From JAOUEA01 sp040882605 (GTDB taxonomy: Bacteria > Actinomycetota > UBA4738 > HRBIN12): a stretch of DNA of 64,000 bases. Positions within the stretch are counted from its first letter, which is position 1; the number at the start of each line of letters is the position of its first letter. The notes under the pieces are model-generated. The model saw only the letters and a program-made list of their open reading frames with translations, was not told the DNA's origin and did no database searches. The translations under genes and the position numbers were made by a program. Shown here in pieces: positions 25,755 to 34,121 of this stretch. The stretch spans positions 42,432-106,431 of the forward strand of contig JBBEAY010000047.1 of NCBI GenBank assembly GCA_040882605.1. The letters run 5' to 3'.

Positions 25755-26915
25755 TCAGGATATCGGGATCGTCTTCTTCGGATCGACGAACGGCATATCC
25801 ACGACGGTCGCGCCGCGATCGCCCCACTCGGTGGCGACCTGCACCGATGACCCGACCCCGGCAAGCTCGTTCGGTACCCACGCGAACCCGATGTTCTTCT
25901 CGAGGCGGGGTGAGTAGATCGCGGACGTGACCATGCCCACCTCGGACCCGGCGGACGAGACCGCCCACTTCACGTTGTTCAGCGCCGGGAATACATCGCC
26001 GTCGATCTCGACGCCCACGATGCGCCGGTCGACACCGCCGTCACGGATCTTCCGAAGGGCGGCCATCGAGATCGACGCGTCGTCGGAGAGGGTGTCCCAG
26101 TCGACGAGGCGGTCCATGCCCATCTCGATCGGGTTGTTGTCGTAGGTCATGTCGGCGCCCCAGTTGAAGATGGCGCCCTCGATACGACGGATGTCGCTCG
26201 GGCCGGTCGGCACGATGCCGAACTCGTGGCCGGCTTGCATGATCGCCTCGTAGACCTCGTTCCCTCGCGACGTGTCGGTCGTGTAGACCTCGTACCCGAC
26301 TTCCGACGTCCACCCGGTGCGCGTGACTACCACCGGCGCACCCGCGATCTTCGCGTCGGTCCAGAAGTAGTACTTGAGATCCAGTATCTCCTCGCCCAGC
26401 AGCTTGACCATGAGGTCTTTCGACTTCGGACCTTGCACCTGCAGCGGCGCAACGTCGGCTTCCTTGATCGTGACGTCGAGGTCGGGGTAAGCGTTCTTCA
26501 GCCCTCTGGCGAACAGCAGAGCATCGCTCGACGCGAGCGCGAACCAGAACGTGTTCTCGTCCATGCGCGTGAGCACCGGGTCGTTCACGATGCCACCGTC
26601 GCTGTCGACGATCAACACGTACTTAGCTTGGCCGACCGCGCATCTCGAAAGGTCGCGCGGGGTGAGTAGCTGCGCGAAGCGGAATCCGTCGGGTCCAGAG
26701 ATCTCGAGGCAACGCTCGACGGCGACATCCCAGAGCGTGACGCCGTTGAGAAGCGCATCGAACTCGTTCTCGAACGAGTCGAACCGGATCGGGAAGTACA
26801 TGTGGTTGTAGACCGTGTACCCCTTGGGTCCGTACTTCTGGGTCGCCTCGTAGTACGGCGTGCGGCGGTTCCGGGCGCCCCGCTGCACCAGCCCCATGTC
26901 GAACGGCTCAGACAT
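25755..26915 (-). CDS. DmdA/GcvT-like tetrahydrofolate-dependent demethylase, copy A
   Basis: A 386-residue GcvT-fold protein. Diagnostic blocks are GYTVYNHMYFPIRFD, LLTPRDLSRCAV, NDPVLTRM, LQVQGPKSKDL, TRTGWTSEVGYEVY, RRIEGAIFNWGADM and NIGFAWVPNELAG. The TVYNHM motif and overall order match DMSP demethylase DmdA rather than the glycine-cleavage T-protein. No gcvH or gcvP lies nearby. The frame extends upstream to 27209, but the ATG at 26915 has AAGGAAGGGAG in front and starts the conserved region. The Rieske gene lies 125 bases upstream on the same strand. I infer a two-enzyme demethylation set with copy B; each copy might prefer a different methylated intermediate. Confidence 0.82.
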   Translation of the reverse strand: MSEPFDMGLVQRGARNRRTPYYEATQKYGPKGYTVYNHMYFPIRFDSFENEFDALLNGVTLWDVAVERCLEISGPDGFRFAQLLTPRDLSRCAVGQAKYVLIVDSDGGIVNDPVLTRMDENTFWFALASSDALLFARGLKNAYPDLDVTIKEADVAPLQVQGPKSKDLMVKLLGEEILDLKYYFWTDAKIAGAPVVVTRTGWTSEVGYEVYTTDTSRGNEVYEAIMQAGHEFGIVPTGPSDIRRIEGAIFNWGADMTYDNNPIEMGMDRLVDWDTLSDDASISMAALRKIRDGGVDRRIVGVEIDGDVFPALNNVKWAVSSAGSEVGMVTSAIYSPRLEKNIGFAWVPNELAGVGSSVQVATEWGDRGATVVDMPFVDPKKTIPIS

Positions 26916-26978
26916 CGCAGATCTCCCTTCCTTGCAGGTTGTGGCAGGTCGTTGGCGCATCGTACGCGCGGCAGCAGA

Positions 26979-26995
26979 CGCCGCAAGGTGCGGCG
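26979..26995 (-). terminator. Hairpin between the Rieske gene and DmdA-like copy A
   Basis: CGCCGCA-AGG-TGCGGCG is a perfect 7-bp stem with a 3-base loop. It lies 45-61 bases after the Rieske stop and 64 bases or more before the ATG at 26915. It could attenuate read-through or mark an mRNA end. There is no T-tract, so factor-independent termination is unproven. Confidence 0.4.
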
Positions 26996-27040
26996 CTGTC
27001 CCCGGGTCAGCCGCCCAGCTCAGGGGCCTGGGCTTTGGAC

Positions 27041-28231
27041 TCAGGCGCTGGCGGTGTCCGGTTCGTGCACCTGCGGCGGCTTGCTCGCGTGGCCGTCGAC
27101 GTAGGCCTGGGCCACCATCGCCATGAAGATGTGCACCTCGTCCTCGCTCCAGGCGAACGGCCCCTGGTGGAAGCCTTCGCTCTGCAGCCCCCGGTAGACC
27201 GACTCGCACGCGAGCCAGTCCTCACGGTTGGTGATGTCCCAGAACTCGCTGGCGTAGGCGGGGCTGAAGTCCGGTCGCTCCTTGGCCTCGGGCGGGAAGA
27301 GCCACTGGCACTCGATCCTCGTGCGGCCGGGTCCGAGTGGCTCGATGCGGTGCGTCATCACGTAGTCGGGGTGCAGGCTGATCAGCAGGTTCGGAAAGAG
27401 CCCGAAGTAGAAGACCTCGCGGCGCTGCTGAGCGTCGAGTCCTCGGATCGGCACGCCGCCCGACTCGCCGGTGAGCGACATCGTGTCGGCGAAGTCCTTC
27501 AACTCCATGTTGCCCCCCACCCAGAGCCCATCGTGGGCGAAGTTCTGTCCGGAGTCGACCGGCGTCACGTCGCAGAGCGCCGGGTGGATCGACGGACAGT
27601 GGTAGCACTCGTGGTAGTTCTCGGTGATCGTCTTCCAGTTGGCAGAGACCTCGTAACCGTGGGTCTCGGCGACGAACAGCCGATGTGTCTCCCATGGAGC
27701 CATCAGCTCGTCGAGGTTGCCCACGTGCTCGTCGAACGCGGGCGCCTGGCCGTCGGCGTTCACGAAGACCCACCCGCCCCATCCGTGCAGGCGCGCGGCG
27801 ATCAGCGGATACTCGCTCTTGTCGAACCCCTCGATGTCGCCGGATCGAGGGGCACCCCCAAGGGCTCCGTCGAGTGAGTAGACCCATGCGTGGTAGGGGC
27901 ACTTGATGGCACGCAGGTTCCGAGACGTACCCGGCTCGAGCAGCTCGTGCCCGCGGTGACGACAGGTGTTGTAGAAGCCTCGGAGCTCACCGTCGTTGCC
28001 GCGTACGGCCAGGATGCCTTCGTTCCCGATGCGGAAGGCGCGCTGATCACCGGCGTTCGCGAGCTCGTCGGCGCGACCCACGCAGACCCATCCTCGCTCG
28101 AACAGACGCACCGATTCCCAGTCGAAGACCGCCTGCGATGTGTAGGCCTCGGCCGGAAGGGTGCGGGCGCGGTCGAGCGTGGACGCGAGCACGGGCCTCA
28201 GCAGTTCGAGCGCGATCGGACTCGTCGACAT
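27041..28231 (-). CDS. Rieske-type non-heme iron oxygenase, GbcA/choline-monooxygenase-like
   Basis: Oxygenase alpha subunit of 396 residues. The Rieske cluster ligands are CRHRGHE and CPYHAW (C-x-H and C-x2-H). The mononuclear iron site is in ITENYHECYHCPSIHP (two His), with the acidic ligand expected in the later REDWLACESVYRG segment. This pattern fits oxygenases that demethylate quaternary amines such as glycine betaine, carnitine or stachydrine. No reductase gene is adjacent, so electrons must come from an unlinked partner. The ATG has AAGGAG upstream. A perfect 6+6 palindrome lies 40-53 bases before the start. The two DmdA-like genes follow. Confidence 0.87.
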   Translation of the reverse strand: MSTSPIALELLRPVLASTLDRARTLPAEAYTSQAVFDWESVRLFERGWVCVGRADELANAGDQRAFRIGNEGILAVRGNDGELRGFYNTCRHRGHELLEPGTSRNLRAIKCPYHAWVYSLDGALGGAPRSGDIEGFDKSEYPLIAARLHGWGGWVFVNADGQAPAFDEHVGNLDELMAPWETHRLFVAETHGYEVSANWKTITENYHECYHCPSIHPALCDVTPVDSGQNFAHDGLWVGGNMELKDFADTMSLTGESGGVPIRGLDAQQRREVFYFGLFPNLLISLHPDYVMTHRIEPLGPGRTRIECQWLFPPEAKERPDFSPAYASEFWDITNREDWLACESVYRGLQSEGFHQGPFAWSEDEVHIFMAMVAQAYVDGHASKPPQVHEPDTASA

Positions 28232-28270
28232 CGGCGGAGCTCCTTCGGTGTGGGGCGGGCGGGTGTGGCT

Positions 28271-28284
28271 TGAACGAGCGTTCA
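28271..28284. promoter_or_regulatory. Operator-like palindrome upstream of the Rieske gene
   Basis: TGAACG-AG-CGTTCA is a perfect inverted repeat with a 2-base spacer, typical in size for TetR-family operators. On the minus strand a weak promoter (TTACAT, 19 bases, TATGGC) ends right at the palindrome, so a bound repressor would cover the start of transcription. No regulator gene is adjacent. Confidence 0.5.
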
Positions 28285-28360
28285 GCCATAGGCGATGCTA
28301 GCGCGACACATGTAAGGGGGGAAGCCGCATCCTCGACCGGCGGTCAGCGGCCAGAGGCGG

Positions 28361-28747
28361 TCAGACGCGCGACACGATCTTGCAGACGGCGCCGGTCGCG
28401 AGATGACGGGCGCGTGCGATCACCTCGTGCCTTCGAGGCGCGTCGACAACGGTGCGCCGCACCTTCAGGTCGCCGCCTGCGTCGGTGTGACGAACCTTCA
28501 AGAGGATGGGATCGCGTTCGTGGAACATGCGGATGCGCCAGTCCCCCAGGGGCTCGTTCGTCCGAAGTCTGAAGCTCAGGGTGATTTCGTCTCCGCGGTC
28601 GGTGGCCACCAGCCGGCAGCGGTAGATCAGCCCGCGAGGCTGCTCGTCGGCGGCCTCGACGGGGGTCTCTGCCATCAGTGACCCCCACAGGCATGCGGCC
28701 GCGACCAGGGTCGTTAGCATCCCCACGCGTGTCCAGCGATGGCTCAC
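28361..28747 (-). CDS. Small secreted protein, unknown
   Basis: A 128-residue protein with a signal peptide (GMLTTLVAAACLWGSLMA, cleavage probably near VEA-AD at about 32). A compact beta-rich domain follows with two cysteines (IYRCRLVATD and GAVCKIVSRV), which may pair. I do not recognise the family. The GTG start overlaps the stop of the amidohydrolase by 4 bases (GTGA), so it is translationally coupled to it. It ends 129 bases before the Rieske start. Confidence 0.65.
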   Translation of the reverse strand: MSHRWTRVGMLTTLVAAACLWGSLMAETPVEAADEQPRGLIYRCRLVATDRGDEITLSFRLRTNEPLGDWRIRMFHERDPILLKVRHTDAGGDLKVRRTVVDAPRRHEVIARARHLATGAVCKIVSRV

Positions 28748-30447
28748 GTGCCGGGCGCGGCGTACACTCGCTCACCCTCCACGAACGTCTGCATCACGCG
28801 CGCGTCGGCGATCTCACTGACCGGCTGCTCGAACAGGTTGCGGTCGATCACCGCGAGGTCAGCGAGCTTGCCCACCTCGATCGAGCCGGTCTCGCCGTCG
28901 AGGTGGTTCACGAACGCTGAGCCCATCGTGAACGCACCGAGCGCGGTCGGCAGGTCGAGCCGTTCGTCGGGCAAGAAGACCTCGCGGCGCTCGACCTTGT
29001 AGGGGTAATCGCTCGGCATCGTGCGGTTCACCGCCACATGCATCTCCTCGAGCGGATCGGGGCTCGAGACGCTCCAGTCGCTGCCCATCGCCAGGGTGGC
29101 GCCCGCGCGCACCAGGCTCGCGAACGGGTACTGCCAGCGCCAGCGCGGCTCCCCCAGGAACGGGATCGTGAGGTTGTCCATCTGGCCCTCATGCGCTGCC
29201 CAGAGGGGTTGCGCGTTCGCGACCGCGCGCAGCGCCCGGAACCGGGAGATATCGTCGGGGTGTACGACCTGGATGTGAGCGAGATGATGCCGATTCTCGC
29301 TCGGGCCGTTCGCGGTCAAGGCGGCCTCGATGGCGTCTAGCGATTCACGCACCGCTCGCTCCGCGAGCGCGTGGAAGTGCACCTGGAACCCCAACAGGTC
29401 GAGCTCGGTGACATAGCCCTTCAGCGCCTGGGGCTCGACGAACGAGATACCCGCGTTGGTGGTGGGGTTACCCTGCGCGTCGAGGTAGGGCTCGAGCACG
29501 GCTGCCGTGAAGTTCTCACAGACGCCGTCCTGCATGACCTTGACGCTCGTCGGCGCGAATCGACCCACCCGGCCCCGCTCGCGCAGCTCGACCAGCTCCT
29601 CGATCTGTTCAGCGCCTCGATGCCGGTCCCACCAGAGCGCCCCGATCACACGAGCTGTCAGCTCACCTCGCCCAGCGGCGTCGACGTACCGCGTGAAGTT
29701 ACGTCCGGACTGCGAGCCGTCGTCGACGATCGCGTCCTGCCACGCGGTGATGCCCAGCGAGTGCAGGTACGCCTGGCCCTTGAGCAGCGCCTGCGCCATC
29801 TCATCGTCCGTCGGAACGGGAGCGAGGCGCCCGACGAGGTCAGCTGCGCCCTCGTGCAAGGTACCGGAAGGTTCCCCGTTGGGGTCTCGCTCGATGCGCC
29901 CGTCCGGGGGGTCGGCGGTATCCCTCGTCACGCCGGCGACCTCCAGCGCGCGGGAGCTCACCCATGCGCTGTGCCCGTCCCTGTTGGGCAGGAACACGCA
30001 TCGCCCGGGCACCACGGTGTCGAGCAGGTCCTTGGTGGGGACCCCGCCGGGGAAGACGTCCATGGCCCATCCGCCGCCGAGGACCCACTCGCGCTCGGGA
30101 TCTGCCTCTGCGTAAGTCTTGATCGCGAGCAGGTACTCCTCTTGCGTCGACAAGTTGTGAAGGTCGCACTGGAGCATGTCGAGCCCGCCGCTCACCGGAT
30201 GCACGTGGGCGTCCTGGAAGCCGGGGACCAACATGCCGTCGGCGAGATCGACGATCTCGGTGCTCGGACCCGCGTGCTCTCGCACGTCTTCGTTGGTGCC
30301 GACAGCGGCGATGCGCCCGTCGTGAACGGCGACGCCTTGTGCCCACGATCGAGCCGCATCGACCGTGTACACCGCCCCGTTCACGAAGACCAGGTCAGCG
30401 GGTCCGGTGCTCCCCATCGCGATCGTCGCCTTTCCGGAGTTGGTCAT
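28744..30447 (-). CDS. Amidohydrolase family 3 (YtcJ-like)
   Basis: A metal-dependent hydrolase of 567 residues. The N-terminal beta sandwich holds DLVFVNGAVYTVDAAR. The metal-binding HxH is in GFQDAHVHPVSGGLD. Later metal and catalytic positions are suggested by QVHFHALAERAVRES, LAHIQVVHPDD and GSDWSVSSPDPLEEM (Asp). Members hydrolyse amides, formamides or cyclic amides, often with unknown substrate. It heads a two-gene unit with the small secreted protein and may act on a metabolite of the neighbouring demethylation module, but this is inference from position only. Confidence 0.88.
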   Translation of the reverse strand: MTNSGKATIAMGSTGPADLVFVNGAVYTVDAARSWAQGVAVHDGRIAAVGTNEDVREHAGPSTEIVDLADGMLVPGFQDAHVHPVSGGLDMLQCDLHNLSTQEEYLLAIKTYAEADPEREWVLGGGWAMDVFPGGVPTKDLLDTVVPGRCVFLPNRDGHSAWVSSRALEVAGVTRDTADPPDGRIERDPNGEPSGTLHEGAADLVGRLAPVPTDDEMAQALLKGQAYLHSLGITAWQDAIVDDGSQSGRNFTRYVDAAGRGELTARVIGALWWDRHRGAEQIEELVELRERGRVGRFAPTSVKVMQDGVCENFTAAVLEPYLDAQGNPTTNAGISFVEPQALKGYVTELDLLGFQVHFHALAERAVRESLDAIEAALTANGPSENRHHLAHIQVVHPDDISRFRALRAVANAQPLWAAHEGQMDNLTIPFLGEPRWRWQYPFASLVRAGATLAMGSDWSVSSPDPLEEMHVAVNRTMPSDYPYKVERREVFLPDERLDLPTALGAFTMGSAFVNHLDGETGSIEVGKLADLAVIDRNLFEQPVSEIADARVMQTFVEGERVYAAPGT

Positions 30448-30514
30448 GCGGAGGATATCCGCGTCGGGCCGCGCTCACCATGCCGACTTCCTTGACGCAT
30501 ATCCCCTCGCCGCA

Positions 30515-32110
30515 TCACGCCAATGCGACCAGATCGAGAAGGTCCTCGTTCCAGTAAGACACTTCCCCATCGGGCATCATCAACACGCGCTCGGGCGCCA
30601 ACGCCTCGACGAACTCGGGGTCGTGGCTCACGAGGATCATCGCGCCGGGCCAATCCTGCAGCGCGAGAGCGATCGCCGTGCGCGACGGTGGATCGAGGTT
30701 GTTCGTGGGTTCGTCGAGCAGCAGCACGTTCTTGCGGCCCGCGACCAGCTGCGCGAGCGCGAGCTTCGTCTTCTCCCCACCCGAGAGCGTGCCGGCGTCT
30801 TGGAAGGCGATCCCCCCCGACAGCCCGAACATGCCGAGCAGCGCGCGCAGCTGTTGATCGTCGGCCGATGAGGCTGACCGCATGTGTGAAAGCACGTCGG
30901 TGCCCTCGACGAGCCCCTCGTGTTCCTGCGCGTAGTAGCCCACGACGACGTCGTGCCCCCAGCGGAACGTGCCGGCATCGGCCAATGTCTGTTCGGTGAG
31001 GATGCGCAGCAGCGATGTCTTGCCTGCACCGTTCAGGCCCATGATCAGCAGCCGGTCATTCCTGCCCACGTCGAACGAGACGTCGTCGAAGACCGCTGTC
31101 GAGCCGTAGGACTTCGTGAGACCGTCGACGTGCAGCACGGTGCGCCCGGAGTGCGGAGGCCGCGGGAAGCGGAACCGCACCGACCGCTCTCGCGTGGGCG
31201 CGGCGACCCTCGTCGCTTCGAGCTTCCCGCGGCGGGTGTCTATGGACTTCGCCGTGCGAGCGCGACGCTGCGTCTGACCGCGCATCGAATCGGCCAGGGT
31301 GCGAAGTCTCTTGATCTCCTGATCCTGACGTTGAGCGAGCGACGTGAGCCGTTCCTCGTCCTCAGCCCTCGCCCGCCGGTACTGCGCGTAGGTCCCTCGA
31401 TACTGGACGGCGCCATCGCGGTCGAGGTGAAGGATGCGCGTGATCGACGCGTCGAGCAGACCGAGATCGTGGCTCACGACCAGCAGTGCCCCCGGGTAAT
31501 CGGCGAGGAACTTCATCAGCCAAAACTTCGCGTCGGCATCGAGGTGGTTCGTAGGCTCGTCGAGCAACAACAGGTCGGCGCCCCCGAAGAGGATGCGAGC
31601 CAGCTCGAGCCGGCGACGTTCCCCTCCCGAGAGTGCGCCGACGGGAAGGACCAGGCGGTCTTGTGCGAGTCCGAGGCCGGCCGCGATCGACCGGACCTCC
31701 GATTCTGCTCGGTAGCCGCCGAGCGATGTGTATTCGTCCTCGAGCCGCGTGAAGCGCGCGACGTGGCGATCCGACGGCGACTCCTCGAGCGCGACCCGGG
31801 CCTTCTCGACACGGGTCGCGAGACCGACAAGGTCACGAGCTTCGAGCACCGAGGCGAGGGCGAGCACCTCGTCGCTCGATCGCTGCTGCTTCGGATCCTG
31901 ACGGAGGTACCCGACCGCTCCTCGTCGAACGACCGATCCGGACGCGGCAGGGCGCTCCCCAGCCAGCACTCGGAGCATGCTCGTCTTTCCGGCCCCGTTG
32001 CGCCCAACCACACCCATCTTCTCGCCGGCGCGCAGGGTGAACGAGAGCTGTTCGACGACTGTGACGCCGCCGGCTTCTACTTCGACGTCCTCTACCTCGA
32101 GAGCGGTCAT
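30515..32110 (-). CDS. ABC-F family ATPase (ribosome-associated type)
   Basis: Soluble protein of 531 residues with two ABC cassettes and no membrane span. Walker A motifs are GRNGAGKT and GLNGAGKT. Signatures are LSGGERRRLELAR and LSGGEKTKLALAQ. Walker B motifs are LLLLDEPTNHLD and VLLLDEPTNNLD. The linker between the cassettes is charged (QRQDQEIKRLRTLADSMRGQ). ABC-F proteins act on the ribosome, either as translation factors or as antibiotic protection proteins, and the linker decides which. I chose the ATG at 32110 because GAGGAG lies eight bases before it. That site is also part of a long inverted repeat (32114-32197). Confidence 0.9.
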   Translation of the reverse strand: MTALEVEDVEVEAGGVTVVEQLSFTLRAGEKMGVVGRNGAGKTSMLRVLAGERPAASGSVVRRGAVGYLRQDPKQQRSSDEVLALASVLEARDLVGLATRVEKARVALEESPSDRHVARFTRLEDEYTSLGGYRAESEVRSIAAGLGLAQDRLVLPVGALSGGERRRLELARILFGGADLLLLDEPTNHLDADAKFWLMKFLADYPGALLVVSHDLGLLDASITRILHLDRDGAVQYRGTYAQYRRARAEDEERLTSLAQRQDQEIKRLRTLADSMRGQTQRRARTAKSIDTRRGKLEATRVAAPTRERSVRFRFPRPPHSGRTVLHVDGLTKSYGSTAVFDDVSFDVGRNDRLLIMGLNGAGKTSLLRILTEQTLADAGTFRWGHDVVVGYYAQEHEGLVEGTDVLSHMRSASSADDQQLRALLGMFGLSGGIAFQDAGTLSGGEKTKLALAQLVAGRKNVLLLDEPTNNLDPPSRTAIALALQDWPGAMILVSHDPEFVEALAPERVLMMPDGEVSYWNEDLLDLVALA

Positions 32111-32113
32111 CGT

Positions 32114-32197
32114 GGGACTCCTCGGTGCGCGTTGGGTGGGTGTTGGGTACACGAACAAGGCGCCCGCGGCGCGGCGCCGTGTCGACGAGGGAGTCCC
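32114..32197 (-). promoter_or_regulatory. Leader stem that can hide the ribosome-binding site of the ABC-F gene
   Basis: On the minus strand, GGGACTCCCTCG (from 32197) can pair with CGAGGAGTCCC (ending 32114) with one bulged C. The second arm contains the GAGGAG Shine-Dalgarno of the gene at 32110. The loop holds a further GC-rich hairpin at 32159-32178 with GGCGCC arms. This is the layout expected for attenuation or translational control, as known for antibiotic-response ABC-F leaders. Only the pairing is seen; regulation is inferred. Confidence 0.5.
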
Positions 32198-32250
32198 GCT
32201 AGCTCACGAACCGAGTCTAATGCAGTGGGAGCGCGAGGCTGTGGCGGATC

Positions 32251-33435
32251 TCACGCGAACTTCGCATAGTGATGCTGGACCCGGCCTCCGGCGTTCGTGA
32301 AGGCGCCCCCCACGTGCAGATCGCCCTTGCGCACGGCGAGTCCCCACACGCCCGTGTAGTTGCAGCAGATCTGGGGCGTGTACGACGTGTTCACCCTGCC
32401 ATCGGCCGTACCGATGGCGGCGAGCCGAGGCTGGCGGAAACATACGTTGGTCGGGTGCTGGTTGCTTCCGCACTGCTGTCCGGGCGACCGGGCGATCCAT
32501 TCGAAGTGCCCGCCTACGATGATGGTCGTCGCGTCGTAGACGGCGACTACCTGTGCCGACCCAGATGTGTCGGTCTTCCAGATCTGACCGCCATCGAGCG
32601 CTCGATACGCCCCGGCGAAGTCCGACCCGCCGGCCGCCACGTACAGACGGTCGCCCGAGATCGCGCCGCTCAGACCGAACGCCGCGCTGGTCGGGGCGAT
32701 GTTGGCAAGCTTCCAGCTCCTCGGCTGGCCGGTGAGCGGATCGAGCTTCACGGCAACCTTCTGCTGGGCACCGTTGATGTAGTCGAACTGCCCGATCGCG
32801 ATGATGTCGCCCCCATAGGCGACCAGATCGCGGAACCCCCGCTGGGTGTCGTGCGTCCGCAGCGAATCGTCGATCACCGGCACCACCGTCCGGAATCCGC
32901 TGTCTCTCGACCCATCGAGCCGATACGCCTCGAGCATGGCGCCACCCGCATACACCCGGTCGGCGGTCGCGAGCACGGTCTTCAAGCTCGGCGTCGAGAA
33001 ACCGGCCACGATCGCGCCCGTCGTGGGGTCGATGCCGACGAGGTTCTGGCGAGCCTTGCCGCGGAACGAGTACGAGAACCTTCCGGCCACGTAAAGCGTG
33101 CCGTTGGGCCCGGGAGAGAGGTCGTACACGGTCGGGTTGGTCCCGAGGTTCGGTAGCGACACCGCTGCCGGCGCCCCGGTCACCGGGTTGAACGCGGCGA
33201 GGCCCCTGGCGGCAGGCCCTGGACCGCGGGTTGGAGTCAGGTACCGAGCCGAGGTGCCCCCGACCCAGATGCTGCGGCCTGCGGCCTTCACGACCCACGC
33301 GCGCGCGTCGACCATGTACGTCTTCGCGGCGCTCTCGGAAGGCACGGCTGCCGAGGCCACAGGGGCGGCCGCCACGAAGGTGCCCGCCAGGGTCATCGCG
33401 AGCAGGGCTGCAGCCCTCGACATCATGCGCGACAC
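32251..33435 (-). CDS. Secreted beta-propeller-like protein
   Basis: A 394-residue exported protein. The signal peptide MSRMMSRAAALLAMTLAGTF ends near PVASA-AV at about 30. The body repeats blade-like units such as GGTSARYLTPTR, VAGRFSYSF, YAGGAMLEAY, IGQFDYINGA, VGGHFEWIAR and VGGAFTNAG. These resemble the delta-60/kelch-like repeats seen in extracellular actinobacterial proteins. Cysteine pairs (QQCGSNQHPTNVC and QICCNYTG) occur near the end. No catalytic residues are evident, so a binding or structural role is likely. It lies downstream of no obvious partner on its strand and diverges from the DUF456 gene. Confidence 0.75.
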   Translation of the reverse strand: MSRMMSRAAALLAMTLAGTFVAAAPVASAAVPSESAAKTYMVDARAWVVKAAGRSIWVGGTSARYLTPTRGPGPAARGLAAFNPVTGAPAAVSLPNLGTNPTVYDLSPGPNGTLYVAGRFSYSFRGKARQNLVGIDPTTGAIVAGFSTPSLKTVLATADRVYAGGAMLEAYRLDGSRDSGFRTVVPVIDDSLRTHDTQRGFRDLVAYGGDIIAIGQFDYINGAQQKVAVKLDPLTGQPRSWKLANIAPTSAAFGLSGAISGDRLYVAAGGSDFAGAYRALDGGQIWKTDTSGSAQVVAVYDATTIIVGGHFEWIARSPGQQCGSNQHPTNVCFRQPRLAAIGTADGRVNTSYTPQICCNYTGVWGLAVRKGDLHVGGAFTNAGGRVQHHYAKFA

Positions 33436-33533
33436 GCTCCTGATGCCCCCTCGCTCATCACAACTCTCTGTCGGTCCTACAGCACCGACGCTACCACTCC
33501 GGTTGCGTCTGTGAACGACGATATCCTGCGCGG

Positions 33534-34013
33534 ATGTCCTCGTTCGAGATCGCGCTCGCGATCGTCATGTTCGTTGGCCTCGTTGGCGTCGTGGTTCCCA
33601 TCTTCCCCGGACTCATCCTGGTTGCCGGAGCCGGCATCGTCTGGGCGGCGCAGCAGGGAGGTGTGGCAGCGTGGGGCGTTGCCATCGTCATGACGATGGC
33701 GGGGGCAGGGGGCATCGTGGCCTCGACGTTGTTGCCTGCACGGCGCGCGACCGCGAGCGGAGCGCCCGCCTGGATCGTGGTCGCCGGGGGTATCGGCGTC
33801 GTGATCGGCTTCTTCATGGTACCCGTGATCGGGGCCTTCATCGGGTTCCCGGCGGGAGTCCTGGTCGCCGAGCTGACTCGTCACCGGCGGCTACGCCCCG
33901 CGTGGGGCGCGACCCTCGCGGCGCTGAAGGGCGTGGCCCTCGGGATCGTGATCCAGCTCGCGGCCGGAGTGGCGATGATCGGACTGTGGCTGGTGGGCGT
34001 ATCCGCGACGTGA
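33534..34013 (+). CDS. DUF456-like membrane protein
   Basis: A 159-residue integral membrane protein with about four hydrophobic segments: ALAIVMFVGLVGVVVPIFPG, a second around IVMTMAGAGGIVAS, a third GIGVVIGFFMVPVIGAFIG, and a last one near the C-terminus. The PGLILVAGAGI and GFPAGVLVAE glycine motifs are typical of DUF456. Function unknown. It diverges from the beta-propeller gene; 98 bases lie between the two starts. Confidence 0.8.
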   Translation: MSSFEIALAIVMFVGLVGVVVPIFPGLILVAGAGIVWAAQQGGVAAWGVAIVMTMAGAGGIVASTLLPARRATASGAPAWIVVAGGIGVVIGFFMVPVIGAFIGFPAGVLVAELTRHRRLRPAWGATLAALKGVALGIVIQLAAGVAMIGLWLVGVSAT

Positions 34014-34121
34014 GCCCACGCCGGCTCATGTTGCACGGTCGGGAATCGACGAGGTAGGTTGGTCGATAGGATCGCGGACCCGTCGGAGGCCCGCGATGAC
34101 CCCTCGAACAAAGGAAACGAC

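Noticed and set aside
26979..26995. Palindrome before DmdA-like copy A considered as a third shared operator
   Set aside because: Its sequence (CGCCGCA arms) does not match TGAAY-N4-GTTCA and its stem is typical of an RNA hairpin.
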